Positions 34,954 through 43,099 of a stretch of DNA of 59,541 nucleotides are shown here, piece after piece. How positions within the stretch are numbered: position 1 is the stretch's first letter; each line of letters starts with the position of its first letter. The notes under the pieces were generated by a model. It worked only from the letters and a program-made list of their open reading frames with translations. It did no database searches and was not told the origin of the DNA. The translations under genes and the position numbers were made by a program. Source of the stretch: Akkermansia sp. (lineage in GTDB: Bacteria; Verrucomicrobiota; Verrucomicrobiia; Verrucomicrobiales; Akkermansiaceae); contig JAFUQZ010000015.1 in the NCBI GenBank assembly GCA_017472085.1, forward strand, positions 1-59,541, read 5' to 3'.

Positions 34954-35144
34954 CGCCTTCGTCGGGCATCCCTGCTGCTGTATTTGAAGCGGTTTATATG
35001 GACAATCGAGCCCATGCTGCCTTTATTTCCAACGATGACAACGCTCGAAAACTTGCCCGTACCATCGGGCAGGGGATTGAGCGGTGGCTGAGCATGGCAA
35101 AAGAGGCATCGCCCGGTGCGGCAAGCCCATCAGATAAGGATTGA
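34950..35144 (+). pseudogene. Probable C-terminal fragment of an N-acetylmuramoyl-L-alanine amidase
   Basis: 64 residues. SSGIPAAVFEAVYMDN, then NARKLARTIGQGIERWL, recalls the end of Amidase_3 domains (catalytic Glu in a VLVE-type strand, then a closing helix). The rest of that domain is absent upstream, so this would be a leftover piece, or a small protein of convergent look. The end of the reading frame is Ser/Pro-rich. Confidence 0.35.
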
Positions 35145-35188
35145 CTCTGTATCTGCGAGAGTCCCCGGATAGGGTAGGGGCTTTGGTT

Positions 35189-36535
35189 CTATTGCAAGCC
35201 CGACAGGTCGATTTTATAGTACACGGGGACGGTGTTGCTCTGTTGCAGGAACATGACCATGTAGATGGGGGCGTAAGTGATGCTGCCGTTGGTGTGCAGG
35301 TTGTCGTTGTTGAAAACGATGGCTTGCGGCAGGTGGTAGGCACCGCAGGTCAGGATGTTGCTCAGGGCGCTGTGGGAGGTATAGTCCTTGCCGCTTTTCA
35401 CTTCGATGGGTAGCACGATGCCATTCAGCTCGATGATGAAATCGAGCTCGCCTCGTTTTTTGTTGTTGTAGTAATACGGCGTCAGTCCGTGAGCCACGAG
35501 TTCCTGAGCGACCGCATTTTCGTATACGGAGCCGTAGTTGATGTCGGGGCTTCCCTGGATGATTTTCAGTTGTATGCCGTCGGCATATTGCGCGGCCAGC
35601 AGTCCGACATCGCTTTGGAAGAGCTTGAAGAGATTGCGGGAGCTTGCCAGCAGAAGGGGGGATTTGGGTTCTTCTGCGTTGTAGACGGGGAGTGCCACGC
35701 CGGCGTGCTGAAGCCACAGGAAGCCGTTTTCGAAACGCGAGAAACGGGCCTTGTCATGGAGACTTTTGAGGATGAATCGCTTGTTCGGGGCATTGAGTTC
35801 CGGTGGAATGAGGTTGAAAATTTCCTCTATGGAAAATTTATTCTGTGGGTCATACTGTGAAATGTCGCGGCGATACAGTTGCAGGATATCCTGCTGTACG
35901 GAAAGGACGTGTTGCAGATTGTTTGTTTGCAGATAGCTGTTCACCGCAGCCGGCATGCCGCCGATGATAAGGTAGAGACGAAACAGATTCATCATTTTGT
36001 CGTGGATGAAGGGATCTGCAGCCGTACGGTTGTCCCAGCAATCTCTCAGGTTGCTGATGATAGTATCGCTGACGCCGATATTGGTGGCGAATTCTTCAAA
36101 ATCCAGGGGATACATGTCTTTTATCCCCATGTAGCCCACCGGCTCGGAACGCAGGTCTTTCAATTCCACCCCCAGAAGGGAACCACTCAGTATGTAGCGA
36201 TAGGAGCCCTCCTCCACCAGGAATTTGATGGCGGTGACAATTTCCGGGCACAGCTGCACCTCATCGAAAAAGATGAGGGTTTCCCCCGGAATGAGGGGCT
36301 TATTCGTAAGAGTGGAGAGTCGGAGCAGGATATCCCGGCTGTTGGCTGAGGTTCGGATGAGGGAGACGGCCTCCGGCGTTTCCACAAAATTGATTTCTAC
36401 AAAACTCTTGTACTGCTTGCCATACTCGCGGATGGAGTACGTCTTGCCAATCTGTCTGGCGCCGGTGATAAGGAGTGCATTTCGCGATTGCTTGAAGTAA
36501 TCCTGTATCTGCTTGTCTATCTTGCGATTGAGCAT
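35189..36535 (-). CDS. AAA-family ATPase with DUF4143 domain
   Basis: 448 residues. Walker A ITGARQIGKTYSIREYG near residue 22, Walker B LIFFDEVQ, an AAA-type sensor SGSLLG, then a C-terminal DUF4143 region ending in a PD-(D/E)XK-like pattern (GSVYENAVAQELVAHG ... GELDFIIELNG ... PIEVKSGKD). Such proteins are widespread in gut bacteria; the function is not established, with toxin-antitoxin or defence roles suggested. I start at the ATG after the repeat array, because the upstream reading frame consists only of translated 33-bp repeats. Confidence 0.88.
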   Translation of the reverse strand: MLNRKIDKQIQDYFKQSRNALLITGARQIGKTYSIREYGKQYKSFVEINFVETPEAVSLIRTSANSRDILLRLSTLTNKPLIPGETLIFFDEVQLCPEIVTAIKFLVEEGSYRYILSGSLLGVELKDLRSEPVGYMGIKDMYPLDFEEFATNIGVSDTIISNLRDCWDNRTAADPFIHDKMMNLFRLYLIIGGMPAAVNSYLQTNNLQHVLSVQQDILQLYRRDISQYDPQNKFSIEEIFNLIPPELNAPNKRFILKSLHDKARFSRFENGFLWLQHAGVALPVYNAEEPKSPLLLASSRNLFKLFQSDVGLLAAQYADGIQLKIIQGSPDINYGSVYENAVAQELVAHGLTPYYYNNKKRGELDFIIELNGIVLPIEVKSGKDYTSHSALSNILTCGAYHLPQAIVFNNDNLHTNGSITYAPIYMVMFLQQSNTVPVYYKIDLSGLQ

Positions 36536-36553
36536 GGTATTGACGAAGAAATT

Positions 36554-36663
36554 ACACTTTTCTGATGGAGATATTAGCATAGAAATGACACTTTTCCAAG
36601 TAAAAATAAGGGTAAATGTGACACTTTTCCAATGGAAATTAGGGGTAGATTTGACACTTTTTC
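36554..36663 (-). repeat. Four phased 33-34 bp repeats upstream of the ATPase gene
   Basis: On the - strand the core GAAAAGTGTCA (last copy AAGTGTAA) occurs four times with spacing of 33, 33 and 34 bases, the nearest about 15 bases from the ATG. About three helical turns per unit suggests repeated protein binding on one DNA face, such as autoregulation by the ATPase. The first copy is followed by a partial inverted AAAGTGTCC at 36674-36682. Confidence 0.75.
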
Positions 36664-36676
36664 GATAATGGAGCAA

Positions 36677-37172
36677 AGTGTCCGGCTCACAGCAGGATGA
36701 AGAATCGGCTGTAAAATGCAGAATGTCGACGTGTTATCCTGAGCTTGGAATCTGCTCGCTCAATAAGCACTTTCGGTTGGGAGACAGCATAAAGCGGCAG
36801 CTCGGTTAGGCGGGCGGCGGTGTGGGCGGGCGGCGGTTCTTTGAATGCGTATTCACCGGTGGCGTAGGGGCGCAGGGAGGCGTAGCCTTTGTTTCTGAAA
36901 GGTGTTATATTTCATTTTATGTTCACTGTTAGTGCCAATTTGCAAAAAAACAAGGTCAAATTCGCTGTGAATGTTGCAAAAAACCAAGGTTAATCTGTAT
37001 TCCGGTACAGGAAGAGCTGCTGATAGGACGGATGCCCGGTATAACGTTCGATAAATATCCGGATTCCGAACATTCACTTCCTGAGACTTCAAAAAAATGT
37101 ACAAATCGTTTCGAAGCTTCTTTCTGCAAATCTGAAACAGACCCAGGGTTGTTGTCAGATAGTAATTATCGG
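36677..37172. other. Gene-free region with a second direct repeat
   Basis: No credible gene. It has GGCGGGCGGCGG-type runs near 36808-36836 and two direct copies of TTGCAAAAAAMCAAGGT at 36940 and 36974 (34-base spacing), similar in period to the ATPase repeats but different in sequence. This may be the control region of a lost second ATPase-type gene. Confidence 0.5.
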
Positions 37173-37201
37173 TTGAAAAGCCGGGGAGAGTCTGTTAGAA
37201 T
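37173..37201 (+). promoter_or_regulatory. Promoter of the TPR lipoprotein gene
   Basis: TTGAAA at 37173-37178, 17-base spacer, TAGAAT at 37196-37201, with a leader of about 43 bases and a G-rich site (CCCGGGGGC) before the ATG at 37251. Confidence 0.7.
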
Positions 37202-37250
37202 GTGAAGCGTGCCCACGGAGAAAGGTTTACACCCGGGGGCAGAATGACGT

Positions 37251-38048
37251 ATGAACAAGGTGAAATCGCTGCTGGTGTTGTTGCTGTGCGGGCTGCTGTC
37301 GGCCTGCGGGATTCAGATTCAGATGGAAAACGCGGTGCCGGCGGCGGTGAATCTGGGGCGGGGCGCGCGCGTGGCGGTGCGAGATACGACGCATTCGCAC
37401 TGCCCGTTGAATCGGGATGCCTCGCGGGCTTTGTGCCGGGCGTTCTACCATCAGCTTGCCCGGGATGGTTACTATGGGCCGCCAGTGTGGGGAAGTGTCG
37501 GCATGGGTGGGGCGGAGATTGAGCTGTATGGCACGCAGGTGCACCATTCCGGCGAGGGGGACAGCGCGGCGGCCCGCCTCTGCACGACGGTGGAGGTGAA
37601 TGTCAACTACCGCAATCTGTACCGTCGACATGAGGATGTGTATCTCTCGCGGGATAGTCACGGTTGCTATGATTTTGATGCTGCAGCCGATACGATTGCA
37701 CGCCGGACGCTCCGAAAACTGACGCCGCATGTGGAGACGTACTGTGAGTACGTGGAGGAGAATGAGCAGAATCCTGCGTTGGGGCAGGGGGCGCGTGCCT
37801 GTGCTGCCGGGGACTGGGAGCAGGGCCGCCTGTTGGTGCAACAGGCGCTTGCCGTCAATCCGAATGAGGCCGAGGCCTGCTATCTGCTGGGATTGATAGA
37901 GCGCCATGCGCAGAACTTTGCCGCATCGGATGAGATGTTCCGCAAGGCGGCTTCTCTGGGCACCAAGAGCAAGTATGCCGAGGGTATTCGCGGGAACGCT
38001 GACATTCAGCGCAATGCCGCTGTCTATCAGCAGCAGATAGCATCCTGA
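37251..38048 (+). CDS. Lipoprotein with C-terminal TPR-like segment
   Basis: 265 residues. Signal peptide with lipobox GLLSACG (Cys at about residue 19). A middle domain of unknown fold with several Cys and His residues (THSHCPLNRD, SRALCRAFYHQL, CTTVEVNVNYRNLYRR) is followed by a TPR-like hairpin near 185-245 (LLVQQALAVNPNEAEACYLL, ERHAQNFAASDEMFRKAASL). It should sit in the outer or inner membrane facing the periplasm. No operon partner; HPr begins about 220 bases later with its own promoter. Confidence 0.7.
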   Translation: MNKVKSLLVLLLCGLLSACGIQIQMENAVPAAVNLGRGARVAVRDTTHSHCPLNRDASRALCRAFYHQLARDGYYGPPVWGSVGMGGAEIELYGTQVHHSGEGDSAAARLCTTVEVNVNYRNLYRRHEDVYLSRDSHGCYDFDAAADTIARRTLRKLTPHVETYCEYVEENEQNPALGQGARACAAGDWEQGRLLVQQALAVNPNEAEACYLLGLIERHAQNFAASDEMFRKAASLGTKSKYAEGIRGNADIQRNAAVYQQQIAS

Positions 38049-38168
38049 TACCGCCCGCTGCTGTCATGAAAGATCGTCCTCTTTTCTGCCTGCGTGGGGG
38101 TATCCCGACCTCTCCGATGGGGGCATCGGGCAGCCTGTCCGCTTCCGCATCATTCGCCCCGGAGATGG

Positions 38169-38196
38169 CAAATTCCGCGAGGAATCGCGGAATTTG
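38169..38196. promoter_or_regulatory. Perfect inverted repeat upstream of ptsH
   Basis: CAAATTCCGCGA (38169-38180) and TCGCGGAATTTG (38185-38196) are exact reverse complements around a GGAA loop. It lies about 35 bases before the ptsH -10 box and is followed by an A-tract, not a T-tract, so an operator is as likely as a terminator of the upstream gene. Confidence 0.5.
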
Positions 38197-38231
38197 TGAA
38201 AAAAAAGCTCGCCAAGACTGAGCCGGACAGG

Positions 38232-38237
38232 TATAAT
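38232..38237 (+). promoter_or_regulatory. -10 box of ptsH
   Basis: TATAAT, 33 bases before the ATG. No good -35 box lies 16-18 bases upstream, so the promoter may depend on an activator, perhaps one binding the adjacent inverted repeat. Confidence 0.55.
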
Positions 38238-38270
38238 GCACGCTAAAGAAAGTATCACCCCGCAGACCGT

Positions 38271-38537
38271 ATGATTACGAAAACTCTCACCGTTCAGAAT
38301 AAACTTGGTATTCACGCTCGTCCGGCCGCACAGTTTGTGCGTGTTGCCAGCCGTTTTCAGGCTGATGTGACGGTGGAGAAAGATGAGGAGTCAGTTGATG
38401 GTAAGAGTATTATGGGGCTCATGATGCTGGCTGTCGGCTGGGGCGCGGAGATTAAGGTGACCGCAGACGGCCCGGATGAGGCAGAGACGATTGCCGCCCT
38501 GGAGGAACTGGTCAACGGCAAGTTCGGGGAAGCGTAA
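38271..38537 (+). CDS. ptsH: Phosphocarrier protein HPr
   Basis: Small phosphate carrier of the PEP-dependent phosphotransferase system. Active His15 in LGIHARPAAQ and the regulatory serine Ser46 in GKSIMGLMMLA are both present, so HPr kinase control is possible. 88 residues is standard. Enzyme I follows after 35 bases. No sugar-specific EII genes lie in the window, so the pair may serve regulation or an EII elsewhere. Confidence 0.95.
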   Translation: MITKTLTVQNKLGIHARPAAQFVRVASRFQADVTVEKDEESVDGKSIMGLMMLAVGWGAEIKVTADGPDEAETIAALEELVNGKFGEA

Positions 38538-38572
38538 TTAGGTGGCTCAATCATGTTCTGAATCCGACACTC

Positions 38573-40327
38573 ATGAGTGAGAATTTTGAGCGTCGCCTTT
38601 CGGGGCAGCCGGTATCTCCCGGCATTGCCATGGGGGTGCTGCGGGTAGAGGCCCGCGGTTGCGAAGCCCCGGTGACCCGCATGATTCTCCCCACGGAGAT
38701 GGAGTCCGAGTGGCAGCGCTTCGACCAGGCGCTTTCCCGCACGGAAGCCGAGTTGCATTCTCTGAAAGCCCGCGTGGAAAAGCTCTCCGGCGCGGCAGAG
38801 GCTGCCATTTTTGACGCACATCTTCTCTTCCTGCGTGACCGCACCATCATGAACAAATTGCGGAAGGAGTTTCCCTCCCGCATGCAGAATATCGATGCGG
38901 TATATTATGCGGTGGTGCAGAACTTCATGGAGGTGATGCGCCGCGTGGATGACCCCTATCTCCGCTCGCGTGTAGTGGATATTGCGGATGTGCTGCAGCG
39001 AGTGCTCAAGAATATGAGCCCGGCAGAGGAACAACCCGGCGTGCGGACGCTTTGTGAACATTGCCCCTGTGTGCTGGCTGCCTATGACCTGACCCCCAGC
39101 GATACGGCTGATTTAGACCCCAACAAGGTGCTGGGGTTTGTGACGGAAACGGGCTCTGCGGTGTCGCATACCGCCATTCTGGCTCGCTCACTGGGGCTGC
39201 CGGCGGTGGTGGCCGTGCCGCGTCTGGTGATGGATTCCCGCGCCGGACAGCAGGTGATTCTGGATGGCTACAATGGGGAGCTCATTCTCAATCCCACTCC
39301 GGAAACCCGCGATTATTACCGGGCGCTGCAGCAGGAGAAGGATAAGGCCTACCAGGCGCTGGTGGACATGCGCGGCCTGCCGTCAGAGACGCTGGACGGG
39401 CGCCACATCCGCCTGGCGGCCAACGTGGAATTCGCGCATGAATACGAGGCCATTCAACGCTCCGGCGCGGAGGGAGTGGGACTGTTCCGTACGGAGTTCT
39501 TCCTGCTGGGCGGGGAGGGCATACCGGACGAAGAGACGCAGTACGGGCATTATCGTGCACTGGTGGAGAGCTGTGCCCCGCATGAGGTGATTTTCCGCAC
39601 GCTGGACTCCGGCGGTGATAAGCTGCCGTTCGAGGTGTTGGAGGAAAAGGAGGATAATCCATTCCTGGGGTGGCGCGGCATACGCGTGTCGCTCAGCCGC
39701 CCGGAGATTTTCAAGGAGCAGCTGCGCGCCATACTGCGCGCATCGGCACACGGCAAGGTGGGGGTGATGTTCCCCATGGTGTCGGGGCTTACGGAGGTGC
39801 GGGAGGTTCACGAGCTGCTGGAGGAATGCCGCGCCGAGCTGCGTGCCCGTAATCTGCCGTTTGACGAGAATATGCGCGTGGGTATCATGATAGAGGTGCC
39901 CAGTGCTGCCATGATGTCGGATGTGCTGGCCCGCTACGTGGATTTCTTCTCCATCGGTACCAATGACCTGACGCAGTACACCATCGCCGTGGACCGGGTG
40001 AACTATCGCGTGGCGAGCATGTTCCGCTCCACTCATCCCGGGGTGATTCGCCTCATGCGCCAGACCATCAATGCCGGCATTCCCACGGCCATCTGCGGTG
40101 AGATGGGGGCGGATATCAAGCTGCTGCCCCTGTTGGTGGGGCTGGGCGCAACGGAGCTTTCCGTCGGTACGCACCTGCTGCCTCTGGTGCGTTTTGCCAT
40201 CCGGAATCTCAACTATGAGGAGTGCCGGGCTATGGCCGAGGAAGCGCTTCGCGCGGAGGATAGTTACACGATACGCTCCCTCTCCCGCGCATTGGCGCTG
40301 AAGTCGTATCCCTCCCTTTTTGAGTGA
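38573..40327 (+). CDS. ptsI: Phosphoenolpyruvate-protein phosphotransferase (Enzyme I)
   Basis: Transfers phosphate from PEP to HPr. Seen: GQPVSPGIAMG at the N-terminus, the phospho-His in GSAVSHTAILARSLGLPAVV (His about 200), GVGLFRTEFF, the metal/PEP site FFSIGTNDLTQY and the active Cys region PTAICGEMGAD. 584 residues is the usual length with both the HPr-binding and PEP-binding domains. Runs in one operon with ptsH. Confidence 0.96.
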   Translation: MSENFERRLSGQPVSPGIAMGVLRVEARGCEAPVTRMILPTEMESEWQRFDQALSRTEAELHSLKARVEKLSGAAEAAIFDAHLLFLRDRTIMNKLRKEFPSRMQNIDAVYYAVVQNFMEVMRRVDDPYLRSRVVDIADVLQRVLKNMSPAEEQPGVRTLCEHCPCVLAAYDLTPSDTADLDPNKVLGFVTETGSAVSHTAILARSLGLPAVVAVPRLVMDSRAGQQVILDGYNGELILNPTPETRDYYRALQQEKDKAYQALVDMRGLPSETLDGRHIRLAANVEFAHEYEAIQRSGAEGVGLFRTEFFLLGGEGIPDEETQYGHYRALVESCAPHEVIFRTLDSGGDKLPFEVLEEKEDNPFLGWRGIRVSLSRPEIFKEQLRAILRASAHGKVGVMFPMVSGLTEVREVHELLEECRAELRARNLPFDENMRVGIMIEVPSAAMMSDVLARYVDFFSIGTNDLTQYTIAVDRVNYRVASMFRSTHPGVIRLMRQTINAGIPTAICGEMGADIKLLPLLVGLGATELSVGTHLLPLVRFAIRNLNYEECRAMAEEALRAEDSYTIRSLSRALALKSYPSLFE

Positions 40328-40383
40328 TTTTTCCGTTGTGACAGAAAAAAGGACGCAAAGTAACGGATTCTGATGATTTTTTC

Positions 40384-40412
40384 TTGAAATTCGCCCTGCG
40401 CTGTGATAGTAG
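40384..40412 (+). promoter_or_regulatory. Promoter of the DksA-like gene
   Basis: TTGAAA at 40384-40389, 17-base spacer, TAGTAG at 40407-40412, giving a leader of about 60 bases before the ATG at 40481. Confidence 0.45.
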
Positions 40413-40480
40413 CAGACAAGGTATTTCGCAGTGTATGCAAAACAGCGATTTTCCACAGACATTCTGCACCATCAACGATT

Positions 40481-41149
40481 ATGGCAACGCCGAAAAAAAC
40501 GACCACAGAAAAGAAAAGTTCCGCAGCGAAGAGCTCTAAAGCGGCAACCAGAACAAGTAAATCGGCAGAAGTCGCTCCTGCTTCCCGCAAAGCGGCTTCC
40601 GTGCGCGAACAGCTCACCGCAGAAGAGAAAGCCCGAGTGAAGAAGCTCAAGGAGACGCTCGCTCTGTTGAAGGCTGACCCTGAATGGCCGGCTTTCCTTG
40701 AGCAGCAGAAACTGGCTCTTCTGAAATTGAGGGATGATTTGGTGCCCAATATGCAGAATGTGACGCGTGACCACCTGCGCAGCGGCGCTTCCAACGTCTC
40801 CTCTTCCTCCGGCCAGCATATCGGCGATGCCGGGAGTGAGGCCGAGGTGCGTGATTTGACTATCCGGCTTCTGGATAAGGACCGTGAGCAGATTTTTGAG
40901 ATTGATGCCGCGCTGGAGCGCATCCGCCGCGGTACATACGGTATTTGTGAAATCTCGCTGGAAATTATCCCGAAAAAGCGTCTGGAGGTGCGTCCTTTCT
41001 GCCGTCTGACGGTGAAATGCCAGGAGGAATACGAGAAAAAATATGGCTCCTATGCCAACTATCGCGCCAAAAAACAGGACCGTGTCGGCTATGCTGACCT
41101 ACAAAATGACATGGAAAATGCGATTTCGCTTGACGATAACGAAGAATAG
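40481..41149 (+). CDS. DksA/TraR-family protein with incomplete zinc finger
   Basis: 222 residues. The Lys/Ser/Thr-rich N-terminal tail (TPKKTTTEKKSSAAKSSKAA) is followed by a coiled-coil body and the C-terminal TraR/DksA segment YGICEISLEIIPKKRLEVRP, then CRLTVKCQEEYE. Of the four zinc-ligand Cys positions (CxxC ... CxxC), the second reads Ser and the third Thr, so classic zinc binding is lost or rearranged (an extra Cys lies nearby). DksA-type proteins bind RNA polymerase and tune rRNA transcription; the ribosomal protein genes next door fit. I start at ATG 40481; the upstream frame extension is weak. Confidence 0.8.
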   Translation: MATPKKTTTEKKSSAAKSSKAATRTSKSAEVAPASRKAASVREQLTAEEKARVKKLKETLALLKADPEWPAFLEQQKLALLKLRDDLVPNMQNVTRDHLRSGASNVSSSSGQHIGDAGSEAEVRDLTIRLLDKDREQIFEIDAALERIRRGTYGICEISLEIIPKKRLEVRPFCRLTVKCQEEYEKKYGSYANYRAKKQDRVGYADLQNDMENAISLDDNEE

Positions 41150-41157
41150 TGTATTAT
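41130..41157 (+). promoter_or_regulatory. Promoter of rpmG-rpsR
   Basis: TTGACG at 41130-41135 lies inside the end of the DksA-like gene; 16-base spacer; TATTAT at 41152-41157. The leader before rpmG would be about 23 bases. Confidence 0.6.
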
Positions 41158-41186
41158 AGACGCCCGCAAGTCAACAATTCGCAATT

Positions 41187-41360
41187 ATGCCTAGAGATAT
41201 CATCATCCTGGAATGCACGGAAGCCAAGGCTGAGGGCAAGACACCCTCCCGCTACGTGACCACCCGTAATAAGAAGAGTCAGCGTACCCCCGGTCGTCTG
41301 GAGAAGGTTAAGTTTAACCCCTACCTGAAGCGCCGCACGCTGCATCGCGAAATGCGCTAA
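41187..41360 (+). CDS. rpmG: 50S ribosomal protein bL33
   Basis: 57-residue ribosomal protein. The sequence [34 protein letters not shown] and [13 protein letters not shown] follows the bL33 pattern (RYxTxKNKK, LxLKKYxPxxRxHxxxxE). Only one Cys is present, so it is the zinc-free form. Followed by rpsR after 27 bases. Confidence 0.95.
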   Translation: MPRDIIILECTEAKAEGKTPSRYVTTRNKKSQRTPGRLEKVKFNPYLKRRTLHREMR

Positions 41361-41387
41361 ATCCCCCACCAAGCATTTATACAAGCT

Positions 41388-41633
41388 ATGATGACTGAAT
41401 TCAAGAGCGTTGAGCGCCGTATCCGTTTCCGCACCTGCAACAAGACGATGCCCCGTCGTCGTATCGATATCCCCGCCGGTGCCGTGGATATGTGCAACCC
41501 CGAATTCCTTTCCAAGTTCACGTCTGAGACGGGCAAGATTCTTCCCCGCCGTGTGACGGGTGTGTCTGCCAAGATGCACCGCAAGATCACTCGCGAGATT
41601 CGCCGCGCTCGTGCCGTGAATCTGCTCCCCTGA
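41388..41633 (+). CDS. rpsR: 30S ribosomal protein bS18
   Basis: 81 residues. Signature [19 protein letters not shown] followed by [19 protein letters not shown] is diagnostic of bS18. The second ATG (41391) may be the true start. Pairing of bL33 with bS18 is common in several phyla. A terminator-like hairpin follows at about 41682. Confidence 0.96.
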   Translation: MMTEFKSVERRIRFRTCNKTMPRRRIDIPAGAVDMCNPEFLSKFTSETGKILPRRVTGVSAKMHRKITREIRRARAVNLLP

Positions 41634-41678
41634 GCCGATAACTCTTCAGCGGAGTTCTCGACGGCTGATTGTCCGTTG

Positions 41679-41728
41679 ATTGAGGGGGCTTGTGCGCTTC
41701 GGCCTGCAAGCTCCTTTCGGCTTTTTTC
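41679..41728 (+). terminator. Terminator of rpmG-rpsR
   Basis: GGGGCTTG pairs with CAAGCTCC around a CGCTTCGGCC-type loop, followed by TTTCGGCTTTTTTC. One G-T pair in the stem. Confidence 0.65.
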
Positions 41729-41764
41729 TGATTTATAGGGTTTTATTTATCTAACTTACTGACG

Positions 41765-42553
41765 ATGAAAGAGTTAAAAGATATGCAAAATGAGCGCGAC
41801 ACGCGCGAAATTTCCATTGACCGCGTGGGAGTGCGCGATGTGCGTTTTCCCATCGTCGTGAGTGATAAAGAAAGCCGTACCCAGTCTACGGTAGCACGTG
41901 TGGCGCTCATGGTGGATTTGCCCAAAGAGTACAAGGGGACTCACATGAGCCGATTTGTGGAGGCTCTGCATGAGCACAAGCGCTATTTGGATGTACACAC
42001 CGCGGTGCGTCTGCCCGACCGGCTTCTGCGCAAGCTGGATGCCCAGCGCGCGCGCGTTGAGATAGAATTCCCCTTTTTCCGACTGAAAAAGGCCCCTGTT
42101 TCCGGGATGGAGGGAATGATGGACTACGATGTCCGCTTTGAGATTGATGCAGAGCGCGGCAAGCGCGGCACGTTCACGCTGACGCTGAAGGTGCCGGTGA
42201 CAACTCTTTGTCCGTGTTCCAAGGCCATGAGCGACAAGAGCGCCCATAACCAGCGTGGGATAGTCACCTATTCTGTACGCTTTTCCGGCGCGGCTGTCTG
42301 GATTGAAGACCTCATTGACCTGATTGAGAGCTGCGCCAGCTGCCAGCTGTACAGCCTGTTGAAGCGCCCGGATGAGAAGTATGTGACGGATATGGCCTAT
42401 GACCATCCCGTATTTGTGGAGGATTTAGTGCGTAACGTGGCCGTGGCCACGGAGCGCTACAATGCTTTCAGCTGGTATCGGGTGGAGGCAGAAAACTTTG
42501 AGTCCATCCACAACCACAACGCTTACGCCATGGTGGAGAAGGAGCTCTGCTGA
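41765..42553 (+). CDS. folE2: GTP cyclohydrolase I, FolE2 type
   Basis: Metal-flexible GTP cyclohydrolase (GCYH-IB) that makes 7,8-dihydroneopterin triphosphate for folate and, in some bacteria, queuosine. Seen: VGVRDVRFPIVV near the N-terminus, HMSRFVEAL, the catalytic Cys region TLCPCSKAMSDKSAHNQRG and CASCQLYSLLKRPDEKYVT. 262 residues fits. FolE2 often replaces or backs up the zinc enzyme FolE under zinc limitation; no zinc-control site is seen upstream. Confidence 0.94.
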   Translation: MKELKDMQNERDTREISIDRVGVRDVRFPIVVSDKESRTQSTVARVALMVDLPKEYKGTHMSRFVEALHEHKRYLDVHTAVRLPDRLLRKLDAQRARVEIEFPFFRLKKAPVSGMEGMMDYDVRFEIDAERGKRGTFTLTLKVPVTTLCPCSKAMSDKSAHNQRGIVTYSVRFSGAAVWIEDLIDLIESCASCQLYSLLKRPDEKYVTDMAYDHPVFVEDLVRNVAVATERYNAFSWYRVEAENFESIHNHNAYAMVEKELC

Positions 42554-42579
42554 GAGCCGGGAATCGCGACTCTATCCGC

Positions 42580-43098
42580 ATGAAAGCTCCCATTCGTCAC
42601 CTGGTAGAAGCTCTGGATGGGTATCTGCATTTTCTGCCGGATGCCCGGGTGCGGCAGGGCAGAGAACACCGCTGGCTGCACGATGAGGCGGTGAGATGCC
42701 GCCTGCTGCACTATGGTGCGTGGGTTAATTTCTGGGGTATCAGCTGCGGGATGGTGGCTATGCTGGTGCCTGTTTTGCTTTTCCTGCAAGTCTTGGTTGA
42801 GCCCCGGTCGCTTGCGGTGGAGGGGGTATCCGTGCTGCGCTTCCTGTTGTGTTTTCCGGCGGTGATGCTGGCGGTGAAGTTTGCCGGAGATATGTTCATC
42901 TGTCCGGCGGCGAATCTGGTGCAACGTCTGGCGCCCGGTGCCGGCTGCACCCATCGTCCGCAGCGGTGGATTTTCGCAGAGCTGAGAAGCGCGTATGCCT
43001 GGTACTGCGGCGTGCCGCGCTATTGGGTGCGGCGGATGAACTGCATCCTGTTTCTGATGGCGGCGCTGGGGGTATGTGCAGCCTGTTATCTGGGATGA
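42580..43098 (+). CDS. Membrane protein of unknown function
   Basis: 172 residues: a charged N-terminus, two hydrophobic helices (about 52-75 and 84-104) and a third at the C-terminus (MNCILFLMAALGVCAACYL). It resembles no family I know. It follows folE2 by 26 bases, so it is probably co-transcribed; its 3' end nearly touches that of the convergent HAD gene. Confidence 0.6.
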   Translation: MKAPIRHLVEALDGYLHFLPDARVRQGREHRWLHDEAVRCRLLHYGAWVNFWGISCGMVAMLVPVLLFLQVLVEPRSLAVEGVSVLRFLLCFPAVMLAVKFAGDMFICPAANLVQRLAPGAGCTHRPQRWIFAELRSAYAWYCGVPRYWVRRMNCILFLMAALGVCAACYLG

Positions 43099-43099
43099 A

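Noticed and set aside
36536..36676. N-terminal extension of the DUF4143 ATPase
   Set aside because: The extra residues are a translation of the 33-bp repeats, and the Walker domain begins soon after ATG 36535.
36853..37104. - strand ORF of 83 codons
   Set aside because: It is largely a translation of the second direct repeat and has no start signal or domain.
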